Source: Candidatus Bathyarchaeota archaeon (GTDB taxonomy: Archaea; Thermoproteota; Bathyarchaeia; Hecatellales; Hecatellaceae). From it: 5,601 bases of DNA. This document shows positions 1 through 4,677 of the stretch, piece after piece. The notes under the pieces are model-generated. The model did not search any database. It saw only the letters and a program-made list of their open reading frames with translations, and was not told where the DNA came from. How positions within the stretch are numbered: position 1 is the stretch's first letter; each line of letters starts with the position of its first letter. The stretch spans positions 1 to 5,601 of the forward strand of contig DAOVDL010000044.1 in the NCBI GenBank assembly GCA_030669485.1, in the 5' to 3' direction. Both the position numbers and the translations under genes were made by a program.

Positions 1-89
1 TCATAGTATCGGGGAGTCTCATCCAGCACCCGGGACATGCCACTTCTATCGATAGAGGCAAATTGCTTAGGGTCGTCTAGAGGAATCAT
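1..89 (-). CDS. Partial N-terminus, probable bifunctional phosphoglucose/phosphomannose isomerase
   Basis: The minus strand opens with ATG at 89-87 and stays open to the window edge, giving 29 codons plus two bases. An in-frame TAG lies two codons upstream (95-93), so the start is well bounded. The peptide contains LDDP at residues 4-7 and IDRSGM at 13-18. The pattern LDDP...IDxSxM followed by an acidic/aromatic stretch matches how I remember the N-termini of archaeal bifunctional PGI/PMI enzymes, which interconvert glucose-6-phosphate or mannose-6-phosphate with fructose-6-phosphate in the cytosol. No SIS domain or catalytic residue lies inside the window, so the call rests on a short N-terminal resemblance only. 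A TATA-like box about 28 nt upstream of the ATG implies a leaderless mRNA. It is transcribed divergently from the methyltransferase gene. That it is a real gene start is fairly secure; the product name is tentative. Confidence 0.5.
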   Translation of the reverse strand, partial: MIPLDDPKQFASIDRSGMSRVLDETPRYY

Positions 90-111
90 ATACTACACTT
101 CTGTGCAGGTT

Positions 112-122
112 AAGATATAAAC
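112..122 (+). promoter_or_regulatory. Possible TATA box for the methyltransferase gene
   Basis: The same AT-rich element read on the plus strand (AAGATATAAAC) could direct rightward transcription from about 143-146, leaving a leader of roughly 50 nt before the TTG at 198. A second AT-rich candidate is around 130-142. The element is more convincing for the leftward gene, so shared bidirectional use is inference. Confidence 0.25.
114..121 (-). promoter_or_regulatory. TATA box for the leftward partial gene
   Basis: Read on the minus strand, 121-114 is TTTATATC, close to the archaeal TATA consensus. Its centre is about 28 nt upstream of the ATG at 89. Archaeal transcription usually starts about 25-27 nt downstream of the box centre, so the transcript would begin at or next to the start codon, which is typical of leaderless archaeal mRNAs. 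No ribosome-binding site is visible between box and ATG, consistent with this. Confidence 0.45.
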
Positions 123-197
123 TCAGTTCAAATAAGGTTTAAGAGGCTATTGGCACCCATAGAGATGTTGATTAACTGTGGGAAGTTGACGTAAAGA

Positions 198-1058
198 TTG
201 CTTGCACCTCGGCGGAGAGCCCAGATAACTGTGGCTATCCCCGCTTCAACCGTGGCCGATACTCCGCACCTTCGAGAGAGGACTGCTAAAGTTGGGGTCA
301 TAGGCAGGGCCTCAGCTATCTTTCGAGTTGACCATTTACTTATCTACAGGGATCGGAAAACCGATCAAACCCGAGACCTGAAGTTCATAGAGCTTATCCT
401 CTCCTATATGGCTACACCTCAATATCTGAGGCGTAGACTCTTCCCAATCACCCCTGATCTGAGGTATGTGGGGATTCTTCCTCCGCTGAGAACACCGAAC
501 CACCCCTTGGAATCCTCATCGAAGAAACTCAGGGCAGGAGAGATCCGAGACGGCGTCATTATCAAGTCCTCTGGAAATCGGTCATTGGTAGATATAGGTG
601 TGGAGAGGCCAGCTTTGCTCGCAAGCTCTCATCCTGTAAGTGGGAGGATAAGTGTCAGAGTGAAGAGCATCAACAGAGACCTAACGGTTGAAACGGTGAG
701 ACGGAAGGATATACCGTTCTACTGGGGCTTCCAAGTTGAGGCGGCAACTAGAACTCTCGATGAGGTTGCAGGCAGCAATAGGTTCGACCTCAAAATTGCT
801 ACATCCCGGTTTGGCAACTCTATATCGGAGGAAGCAGGAAAACTGACCAGAAGGTGGTCTGAAGCCAAGGGTATATTGGTGGCATTCGGCTCACCCAACG
901 AAGGAGTTAGAGAAATACTCTCACGGAGAGGATGCAATGTCGAGGATTCCTTTGACTTCGTGGTTAACACGATGAGGGATCAGGGAACCGAGACCGTCAG
1001 GGTTGAGGAGGCAGTCATCTCAAGTCTTTCCGCCTTCAATCTCTTAGCTGGGGATTAA
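198..1058 (+). CDS. SPOUT-family RNA methyltransferase (DUF171 / C9orf114-SPOUT1 family)
   Basis: This 286-residue protein matches the archaeal/eukaryotic SPOUT family PF02598 (COG2106), whose human member is SPOUT1 (C9orf114/CENP-32). Family landmarks run in order: TVAIPAS (11-17) and PHLRERT (23-29); AIFRVDHLLIY (40-50); YLRRRLFP (76-83); LRTPNHPL (97-104); an OB-fold-like insert at about 111-168; FYWGFQV (174-180); IATSRFG (200-206); then the C-terminal trefoil-knot loops AFGSPNEG (229-236) and NTMRDQGTETVRVEEA (257-272), which form the S-adenosylmethionine pocket. The fold predicts a dimeric cytosolic enzyme acting on RNA, probably uridine in rRNA; the target is inferred. Archaeal members commonly sit just upstream of uL3, but here archease, rtcB and an orphan gene intervene. 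Start: an in-frame TAA at 192-194 forces initiation at or after TTG 198. GTG 231 is the next candidate but would cut into the conserved first strand. No good ribosome-binding site is visible. Confidence 0.9.
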   Translation: MLAPRRRAQITVAIPASTVADTPHLRERTAKVGVIGRASAIFRVDHLLIYRDRKTDQTRDLKFIELILSYMATPQYLRRRLFPITPDLRYVGILPPLRTPNHPLESSSKKLRAGEIRDGVIIKSSGNRSLVDIGVERPALLASSHPVSGRISVRVKSINRDLTVETVRRKDIPFYWGFQVEAATRTLDEVAGSNRFDLKIATSRFGNSISEEAGKLTRRWSEAKGILVAFGSPNEGVREILSRRGCNVEDSFDFVVNTMRDQGTETVRVEEAVISSLSAFNLLAGD

Positions 1059-1089
1059 GGATGCAAATGTGGTGCACTTGGCGGCGTTG

Positions 1090-1105
1090 GTGAATAAATA
1101 AAACT
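1090..1105 (-). terminator. U-rich terminator candidate after rtcB
   Basis: Immediately beyond the rtcB stop, the minus strand reads AGTTTTATTTATTC. Archaeal RNA polymerase commonly terminates at such T-runs without a hairpin. The 47-nt gap (1059-1105) separates convergent genes, so termination is expected here. For the rightward transcript no comparable T-run lies in the gap; the nearest is TTTT at 1112-1115, inside the end of rtcB. Confidence 0.35.
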
Positions 1106-2536
1106 TTAGCCTTTTATACAGACCATCGGTCTGACCATGGCAACCTTCTTGGCTACCCCTGCCCCAGCCATAGCCTCCACAACACTGGTTACATCCTTGT
1201 AGGCGCCGGGAGCCTCCTCAGCTAGACCTCCCATGGAATGCCCCTTGATGATTATTCCTTTCTGAGCTAGATCCTTGACCAAGTTACTTCCCCACCACAT
1301 CTTCTTGGCCTTTATGCGACTCATGGTTCTTCCTGCTCCATGAGCGGCAGATCCGAATGCACGATTCATGCCTTCTTTGGTTCCCACCAGTATGTAGGAA
1401 CAGGTCCCCATAGTTCCCCCTACTAGAACTGGTTGACCTACTTGTCGATAGGCTGATGGAAGCTCCACGTGCCCTGGACCGAAGGCACGCGTTGAGCCTT
1501 TGCGGTGGACGTATAGCTCCTTCATCTGACCGTCGATCTCATGCTTCTCCTTTTTGCATGTGTTGTGACCAACCTCGTAGAGAACTTTTATCTCAGCTTT
1601 AGGGAGAACTGACTGGAACCCCTGCCTCGTTAAGTGGGTTAGAACCTGCCTATTGGCGAAGGCGCAGTTTACCGCGGCGCAGACAGCCGTATAGTACCTT
1701 TGCCCCTCCTCTGACTTTATGGGAGCACAGACAAGCTCTCGTTCTCTGATCCTTATTCCATACTTCCTGCTCGCCGCCGTCAGGACACGAAGATAGTCAG
1801 TTCCAACCTGATGACCTAAACCACGGGAGCCACAATGGATCGATACTATAATGCCATCTTTCTCAATGCCGAAGGCTTTAGCTGTTTTGTCATCAAAGAT
1901 CTCGTCCACGCGTTGTATTTCCAAATAATGGTTACCTGAACCCAAGGTTCCAGCCTGGCCATGCTCCCTCTTCTTGGCTACATCACTCACATTCTTAGGG
2001 TCTGCATCTGGCATCTTACCGTTCTCTTCAGTGTACTCAAGATCCTCTTTCTCGCCGTAGCCCTGTTCAACAGCCCACTCTGCGCCTCCTAGAAGTAGCT
2101 CATCCACCATCCTCGGAGAGAGCTTTATTTCACCGCCAACACCTAAACCAGCTGGAATCGTTCTGAAGAGGACATCTGCCAGCTCGTTGAGTTTGGGTTT
2201 GATCTCCTCAACCGTAAGGTTGGTTTTTAAGTTCCTCACACCGCAGTTAACGTCGAAGCCTACGCCACCCACTGATATGACGCCGTTCTCCTCTGGGTCA
2301 AAGGCTGCTACGCCCCCTATGGGAAAGCCGTACCCCCAGTGGGCGTCTGCCATGGCAATTGAAGCCTTTTGAATACCTGGCAAGGAAGCTACATTGGAGA
2401 CCTGTTCGTAGACTTTTTCATCCATCTCCTGAACGAGTTCCTTGCTAGCATAGATCTTACCTGGAACGTTCATCTCTCCGGTTTTCGGCATCTCCCACTC
2501 ATAGTTGCTGATTTTCTTAATCTTAGATAGATCCAT
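1106..2536 (-). CDS. rtcB: RNA-splicing ligase RtcB (tRNA ligase)
   Basis: RtcB joins RNA 2',3'-cyclic phosphate or 3'-phosphate ends to 5'-hydroxyl ends using GTP and Mn2+. In archaea it seals tRNA exons after the splicing endonuclease has cut. The 476-residue protein is full length for the family (PF01139). Active-site landmarks are all present: D95 and C98 in GGVGFDVNCGVR, N202/H203 in GTLGSGNHYLEIQ, H234 in SIHCGSRGLGHQ, H324 in EVGHNTCK, the histidine that becomes guanylylated (H399) in AAHGAGR, and the C-terminal lysine K475 in the final KG. No intein interrupts the metal-binding region, although inteins occur in some archaeal RtcBs. The ATG at 2536 lies 11 nt after the archease stop, with a G-rich stretch between, so the two are almost certainly cotranscribed and archease would assist RtcB turnover. 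It runs convergent to the methyltransferase gene. The frame is intact, with no missing key residue. Confidence 0.97.
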   Translation of the reverse strand: MDLSKIKKISNYEWEMPKTGEMNVPGKIYASKELVQEMDEKVYEQVSNVASLPGIQKASIAMADAHWGYGFPIGGVAAFDPEENGVISVGGVGFDVNCGVRNLKTNLTVEEIKPKLNELADVLFRTIPAGLGVGGEIKLSPRMVDELLLGGAEWAVEQGYGEKEDLEYTEENGKMPDADPKNVSDVAKKREHGQAGTLGSGNHYLEIQRVDEIFDDKTAKAFGIEKDGIIVSIHCGSRGLGHQVGTDYLRVLTAASRKYGIRIRERELVCAPIKSEEGQRYYTAVCAAVNCAFANRQVLTHLTRQGFQSVLPKAEIKVLYEVGHNTCKKEKHEIDGQMKELYVHRKGSTRAFGPGHVELPSAYRQVGQPVLVGGTMGTCSYILVGTKEGMNRAFGSAAHGAGRTMSRIKAKKMWWGSNLVKDLAQKGIIIKGHSMGGLAEEAPGAYKDVTSVVEAMAGAGVAKKVAMVRPMVCIKG

Positions 2537-2547
2537 TTTCCAGCCCC

Positions 2548-2976
2548 CTAAACGTCAACGACGCATTGAGCTATAAAGAGGTCACCCTCCTGAGCCACCT
2601 TCAACATGTGGTAGGTTGCAGCCTTTACCTCGGTTTTCGCTCCATGCTTGCTGGGGTTCAACTCCTCTCCTAGAGCGAGGCCCTTGAGATTGTGAGAATT
2701 ATCTCTCCCTTGAATTGTAACCTTGAACTTCGAGTATATCATTTCCTCAATATCCTTCTTGGCCAGTAATTGGTTCAACCACTCGACGAATAAGCCTTCC
2801 AGATCCTCTGCCTCGCACCTGACCTCAACGCCTCTTTTGGCTTCAACCTTCTCCAGATCGACCATAACGCTGAACATTGCTTTTGCTCCATTTTCGAAGG
2901 CTTCCTCAACGCTTGCACCGTAACCCCGTATGCCCACATCGGCTTCATGTTCAAAAAGTTTATAGGTTGCATTCAT
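2548..2976 (-). CDS. Archease, RtcB cofactor
   Basis: Archease (PF01951) speeds RtcB guanylylation and allows multiple turnover, and can broaden its nucleotide use. This 142-residue protein has the normal family length. Diagnostic features are FEHEADVGIRGYG at 8-20, whose D13 matches the metal-binding aspartate of known archeases; FVEWLNQLL (63-71); the KAATYH motif (118-123); and the C-terminal VVDV, where D141 and V142 match the other metal ligands. The ATG at 2976 puts the family's conserved N-terminal motif at the expected distance, and a purine-rich stretch (minus strand GGGAAGAAGG, 2988-2979) precedes it. It is the first gene of the archease-rtcB operon and is transcribed away from the orphan gene and the ribosomal genes. 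The 11-nt gap to rtcB supports a shared transcript and matched dosage. Identification is secure; the metal-ligand roles come from family knowledge. Confidence 0.95.
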   Translation of the reverse strand: MNATYKLFEHEADVGIRGYGASVEEAFENGAKAMFSVMVDLEKVEAKRGVEVRCEAEDLEGLFVEWLNQLLAKKDIEEMIYSKFKVTIQGRDNSHNLKGLALGEELNPSKHGAKTEVKAATYHMLKVAQEGDLFIAQCVVDV

Positions 2977-3030
2977 TGCCTTCTTCCCAAGTTGCTCAGC
3001 TGAAACTGTAGCCTAGACCTCCAGTTGCTC

Positions 3031-3063
3031 ACTTATAGGCACATCTAGAACTAATAAAAATAT
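3031..3063 (-). promoter_or_regulatory. Candidate promoter region for archease-rtcB
   Basis: Two AT-rich elements could be the TATA box on the minus strand: a T-rich one (ATTTTTATTAG, about 3063-3050), giving a leader of roughly 50 nt, and CCTATAAGT (3039-3031), giving a leader of roughly 30 nt. Neither is decisive by eye. A promoter is expected here because archease is the first gene of its operon and has no same-strand gene upstream within the window. Confidence 0.35.
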
Positions 3064-3110
3064 GGCTTCATGCTCTTAGAAGAGGGCTATACATTCTTTC
3101 CCCAATAAGC

Positions 3111-3122
3111 CTTTTAATAATT
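3111..3122 (+). promoter_or_regulatory. TATA-like element upstream of the orphan gene
   Basis: CTTTTAATAATT is the best rightward TATA-like element in the region. Initiation about 26 nt downstream would fall near 3140-3145, giving a leader of about 160 nt before the ATG at 3301. That is long for archaea and begins just before the inverted repeat. The assignment is by position and composition only. Confidence 0.35.
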
Positions 3123-3146
3123 GTAGGATGAATGTTGTCTTAGAAG

Positions 3147-3195
3147 CCGCAGATATGACGGAGCGCAGAGTTGAGGGTCACTATGTTGTCTGCGG
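3147..3195 (+). promoter_or_regulatory. Predicted stem-loop in the leader of the orphan gene
   Basis: CCGCAGA (3147-3153) and TCTGCGG (3189-3195) are perfect reverse complements. The pairing continues inward with U3154-G3188 and A3155-U3187, making a 9-pair stem. TGAC (3156-3159) can then pair with GTCA (3177-3180) after a 6-nt bulge on the 3' side. The 3' arm takes up the first two bases of a GGGAGG motif (3194-3199). The pairing is seen directly in the sequence; that it is a regulatory RNA structure is inference. It also lies inside the 51-codon open frame 3128-3283. Confidence 0.35.
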
Positions 3196-3286
3196 GAGGA
3201 AGACTTTGAGAACTCTATTCGGGAGGTTCGTAATACTTGGAGTACATGGATGCTGTGAGATTACGTCTTGGCTATGGCACTAAACT

Positions 3287-3292
3287 GGGAGG
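3287..3292 (+). promoter_or_regulatory. Ribosome-binding site that sets the orphan gene's start at ATG 3301
   Basis: GGGAGG lies 8 nt before the ATG at 3301, a near-ideal archaeal Shine-Dalgarno match and spacing. The upstream in-frame candidates, TTG 3268 and ATG 3274, lack such a site, so the shorter product is preferred. Confidence 0.65.
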
Positions 3293-3300
3293 AAAGTAAG

Positions 3301-3564
3301 ATGGATAAGGATCTTCAGAAAGACCTCATCTTATTGAACTACATCAACATCTACTATCTCCACATTCTCACCCTGATAGCGTTAGGCTCTTCGAAGCTTA
3401 ACATGAAAATGGTGGGTATATTGTTAGGAGATATAAAACAGAACCTGCTAGAACCAGCAAACGAAATTCTGGAGAAAAGCCTCAGCGGGAAAGACGAAGC
3501 TAAGTTGAGGAAGTTGAAGAAGTTCGCCGAGGAAATAGGCAAAGGGAAGATCTACATAACTTAA
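3301..3564 (+). CDS. Uncharacterised 87-residue protein
   Basis: I do not recognise a family. Starting at ATG 3301, chosen from the strong upstream ribosome-binding site, the protein is 87 residues. Its first half (about 7-43) is rich in Leu, Ile and Tyr, with a run LLNYINIYYLHILTLIALG that could be a buried helix or a marginal membrane helix. The interspersed Asn and His argue against a firm membrane call. The second half is strongly charged and helical looking: NEILEKSL, then a Lys/Glu-rich stretch with KLRKLKKFAEEIGKGK before a short IYIT tail. There are no cysteines and no obvious catalytic or metal motif. My hand count gives about 41% G+C, with several AT-rich codons, lower than the adjoining uL3 gene. 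It lies 105 nt before uL3 on the same strand, so it may precede the ribosomal operon or have its own transcript. The ribosome-binding site and intact frame favour a real gene; a lineage-specific protein is the likeliest reading. Confidence 0.65.
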   Translation: MDKDLQKDLILLNYINIYYLHILTLIALGSSKLNMKMVGILLGDIKQNLLEPANEILEKSLSGKDEAKLRKLKKFAEEIGKGKIYIT

Positions 3565-3614
3565 GATAACCACGGGAATCAGTTGCCGATGAAAAAGAAT
3601 CTGCAGACTATACG

Positions 3615-3623
3615 CTTAAATAA
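3615..3623 (+). promoter_or_regulatory. TATA-like box for the uL3-uL4-uL23 operon
   Basis: CTTAAATAA in the 105-nt gap before uL3 is a reasonable archaeal TATA element. Initiation about 26 nt downstream would start transcription near 3645 and leave a leader of about 25 nt, which would include a GTGAGAGAG purine run (3660-3668) usable as a ribosome-binding site for the ATG at 3670. No terminator-like T-run separates it from the orphan gene, so read-through from upstream is also possible. Confidence 0.45.
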
Positions 3624-3669
3624 GAAATATCCTCATGTGTTGTCTTGCATCCATTACAAGTGAGAGAGT

Positions 3670-4659
3670 ATGGGACATAGAAAGAAACATGCTCCTAGGA
3701 GAGGGTCACTGGCCTATCGACCTAGAGGACGAGCTCGAAGCTTAGTGCCACGGGTTCGCTATTGGCGCGAGTCAGATGAACCCAAGCTTCTGGGCTTCGC
3801 AGGCTACAAGGCTGGCATGACCTACGGGTATACGGTTGAGGATAACCCCCGATCACCAAACCACGGCCAAGAGGTCTTCTGTCCCCTCACCTTGATTGAT
3901 ACTCCGCCCCTTTGGATATGTGCGATCAGGGCATACGAGTCAACTGATGGCGGGTTGAAAAGCTTCGCTGAGGTATGGGCTAAGGATCTGCCTAAAGACC
4001 TGAGCCGCGCTGTTAGCCCTCTGGGGAAGGCAGCAACTCCAATGGATGAAGCGCTCTCAAAGATTGAAAAAGAGTTAGATAGAGTTACTGAGCTGAGAGC
4101 TATCACATGCACTTTACCTCGAGATGCAGGGATCCATAAAAAGAAGCCCGATGTCATGGAGATACCTATTGGAGGTAAGACAGCGAAAGAAAAATGGGAC
4201 TATTTGAGAGGCGTTCTCGGTAAGAAGGTTCAGGTTTCAGATCTCTTTTCTGAGGGGCAGTACATTGATGTCATAGCGGTCAGCAAAGGTAAGGGTTTTT
4301 CCGGCCCTGTGAAACGGTTTGGCATTCGCATACTCCAAAATAAATCGAGGAAGACTGTGCGTGGAGTTGGGTGCATAGGAGCGTGGAGTCCCGCGCTGGT
4401 CACCTCACAGGTGCCAAGGGCTGGGCAGCTGGGCTTCTCCCAGCGGGTTGAGTTCAACCTTCGGATACTGAAAATGGGAACAGACGGCAAGGAGATCACC
4501 CCCAAGAGCGGTTTCCACCGCTACGGTGTTGTGAAAGGACCTTACCTAATTATGAAAGGAAGTGCCCCCGGCCCTGCCAAGAGGTTGATTAGGATGCGCT
4601 ATGCCGTCAGAGGCCCTGAGAAGGTTCAAGCCACCGCCTTAACTTACATACATGTCTAG
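3670..4659 (+). CDS. rpl3: 50S ribosomal protein L3 (uL3)
   Basis: uL3 binds 23S rRNA early in large-subunit assembly, and its central extension reaches toward the peptidyl transferase centre. The 329-residue length fits archaeal and eukaryotic uL3 (PF00297), which are longer than bacterial ones. The N-terminus MGHRKKHAPRRGSLAYRPR is the archaeal/eukaryotic-type signature. Further landmarks are GFAGYKAGMTYGY (42-54), VSKGKGFSGPVKRFGIR (204-220), the basic, Gly-rich finger through NKSRKTVRGVGCIGAW (224-239), VPRAGQLGFSQRVEFN (248-263) and the C-terminal PGPAKRLIRMRYAVR (300-314). The N-terminal 30 residues are very basic, as expected for an rRNA-binding tail. The ATG at 3670 gives the canonical N-terminus. 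It is the first ribosomal gene here, with 18 nt to the chosen uL4 start. The frame is intact and no essential segment is missing. Confidence 0.98.
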   Translation: MGHRKKHAPRRGSLAYRPRGRARSLVPRVRYWRESDEPKLLGFAGYKAGMTYGYTVEDNPRSPNHGQEVFCPLTLIDTPPLWICAIRAYESTDGGLKSFAEVWAKDLPKDLSRAVSPLGKAATPMDEALSKIEKELDRVTELRAITCTLPRDAGIHKKKPDVMEIPIGGKTAKEKWDYLRGVLGKKVQVSDLFSEGQYIDVIAVSKGKGFSGPVKRFGIRILQNKSRKTVRGVGCIGAWSPALVTSQVPRAGQLGFSQRVEFNLRILKMGTDGKEITPKSGFHRYGVVKGPYLIMKGSAPGPAKRLIRMRYAVRGPEKVQATALTYIHV

Positions 4660-4667
4660 GAGTTGAA

Positions 4668-4672
4668 GGTGA
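4668..4672 (+). promoter_or_regulatory. Ribosome-binding site favouring ATG 4678 for uL4
   Basis: GGTGA, complementary to the 16S rRNA 3' end, lies 5 nt before the ATG at 4678. Earlier in-frame candidates TTG 4663 and GTG 4669 overlap or abut this site, so they are less likely starts. Confidence 0.6.
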
Positions 4673-4677
4673 AACAG

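Larger units (their letters stand above)
2977..3300. other. Divergent intergenic region with candidate promoters, a hairpin and mini-ORFs
   Basis: This stretch separates archease (leftward) from the orphan gene (rightward). It holds leftward TATA-like elements (3031-3038, 3050-3063), a rightward one (3111-3122), a direct repeat AGTTGCTCA at 2990-2998 and 3023-3031, an inverted repeat at 3147-3153/3189-3195, and three GGGAGG motifs at 3194-3199, 3221-3226 and 3287-3292. Short open frames on the plus strand are 3128-3283 (51 codons, ATG), 3237-3299 (20 codons, TTG; ATG at 3246) and the upstream extension of the orphan gene from 3268. None of these peptides resembles a family I know. I see no tRNA or rRNA. 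Confidence 0.6.

Noticed and set aside
719..970. 83-codon minus-strand frame inside the methyltransferase gene
   Set aside because: Antisense to a conserved coding region, with no recognisable family in the translation.
1061..1093. Ten-codon frame starting with ATG right after the methyltransferase stop
   Set aside because: Too short and Trp/Arg-rich. It does not match the uL3 N-terminus, so it is not an obvious uL3 remnant at the expected position.
2187..2372. Plus-strand frame antisense to rtcB
   Set aside because: It lies wholly within the conserved metal-site coding region of rtcB; the translation has no family resemblance.
2723..2972. Plus- and minus-strand frames overlapping archease
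   Set aside because: Both overlap the secure archease frame and do not resemble proteins.
2973..3032. GTG-initiated 19-codon minus-strand frame overlapping the archease ATG as ATGA
   Set aside because: It looks like a leader peptide arrangement but has no ribosome-binding site or recognisable content, and may lie partly upstream of the transcript start.
3354..3542. Minus-strand frame antisense to the orphan gene
   Set aside because: No ribosome-binding site or promoter for it, whereas the plus-strand frame has a strong one. Because the orphan gene is itself uncharacterised, this rejection is less firm than the others.
3580..3610. Possible C/D-box small RNA around GATGA at 3589-3593
   Set aside because: No proper C box (RTGATGA) plus D box (CTGA) pair at suitable spacing.
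3822..4505. Minus-strand frames inside uL3
   Set aside because: Shadows of a highly conserved ribosomal gene.
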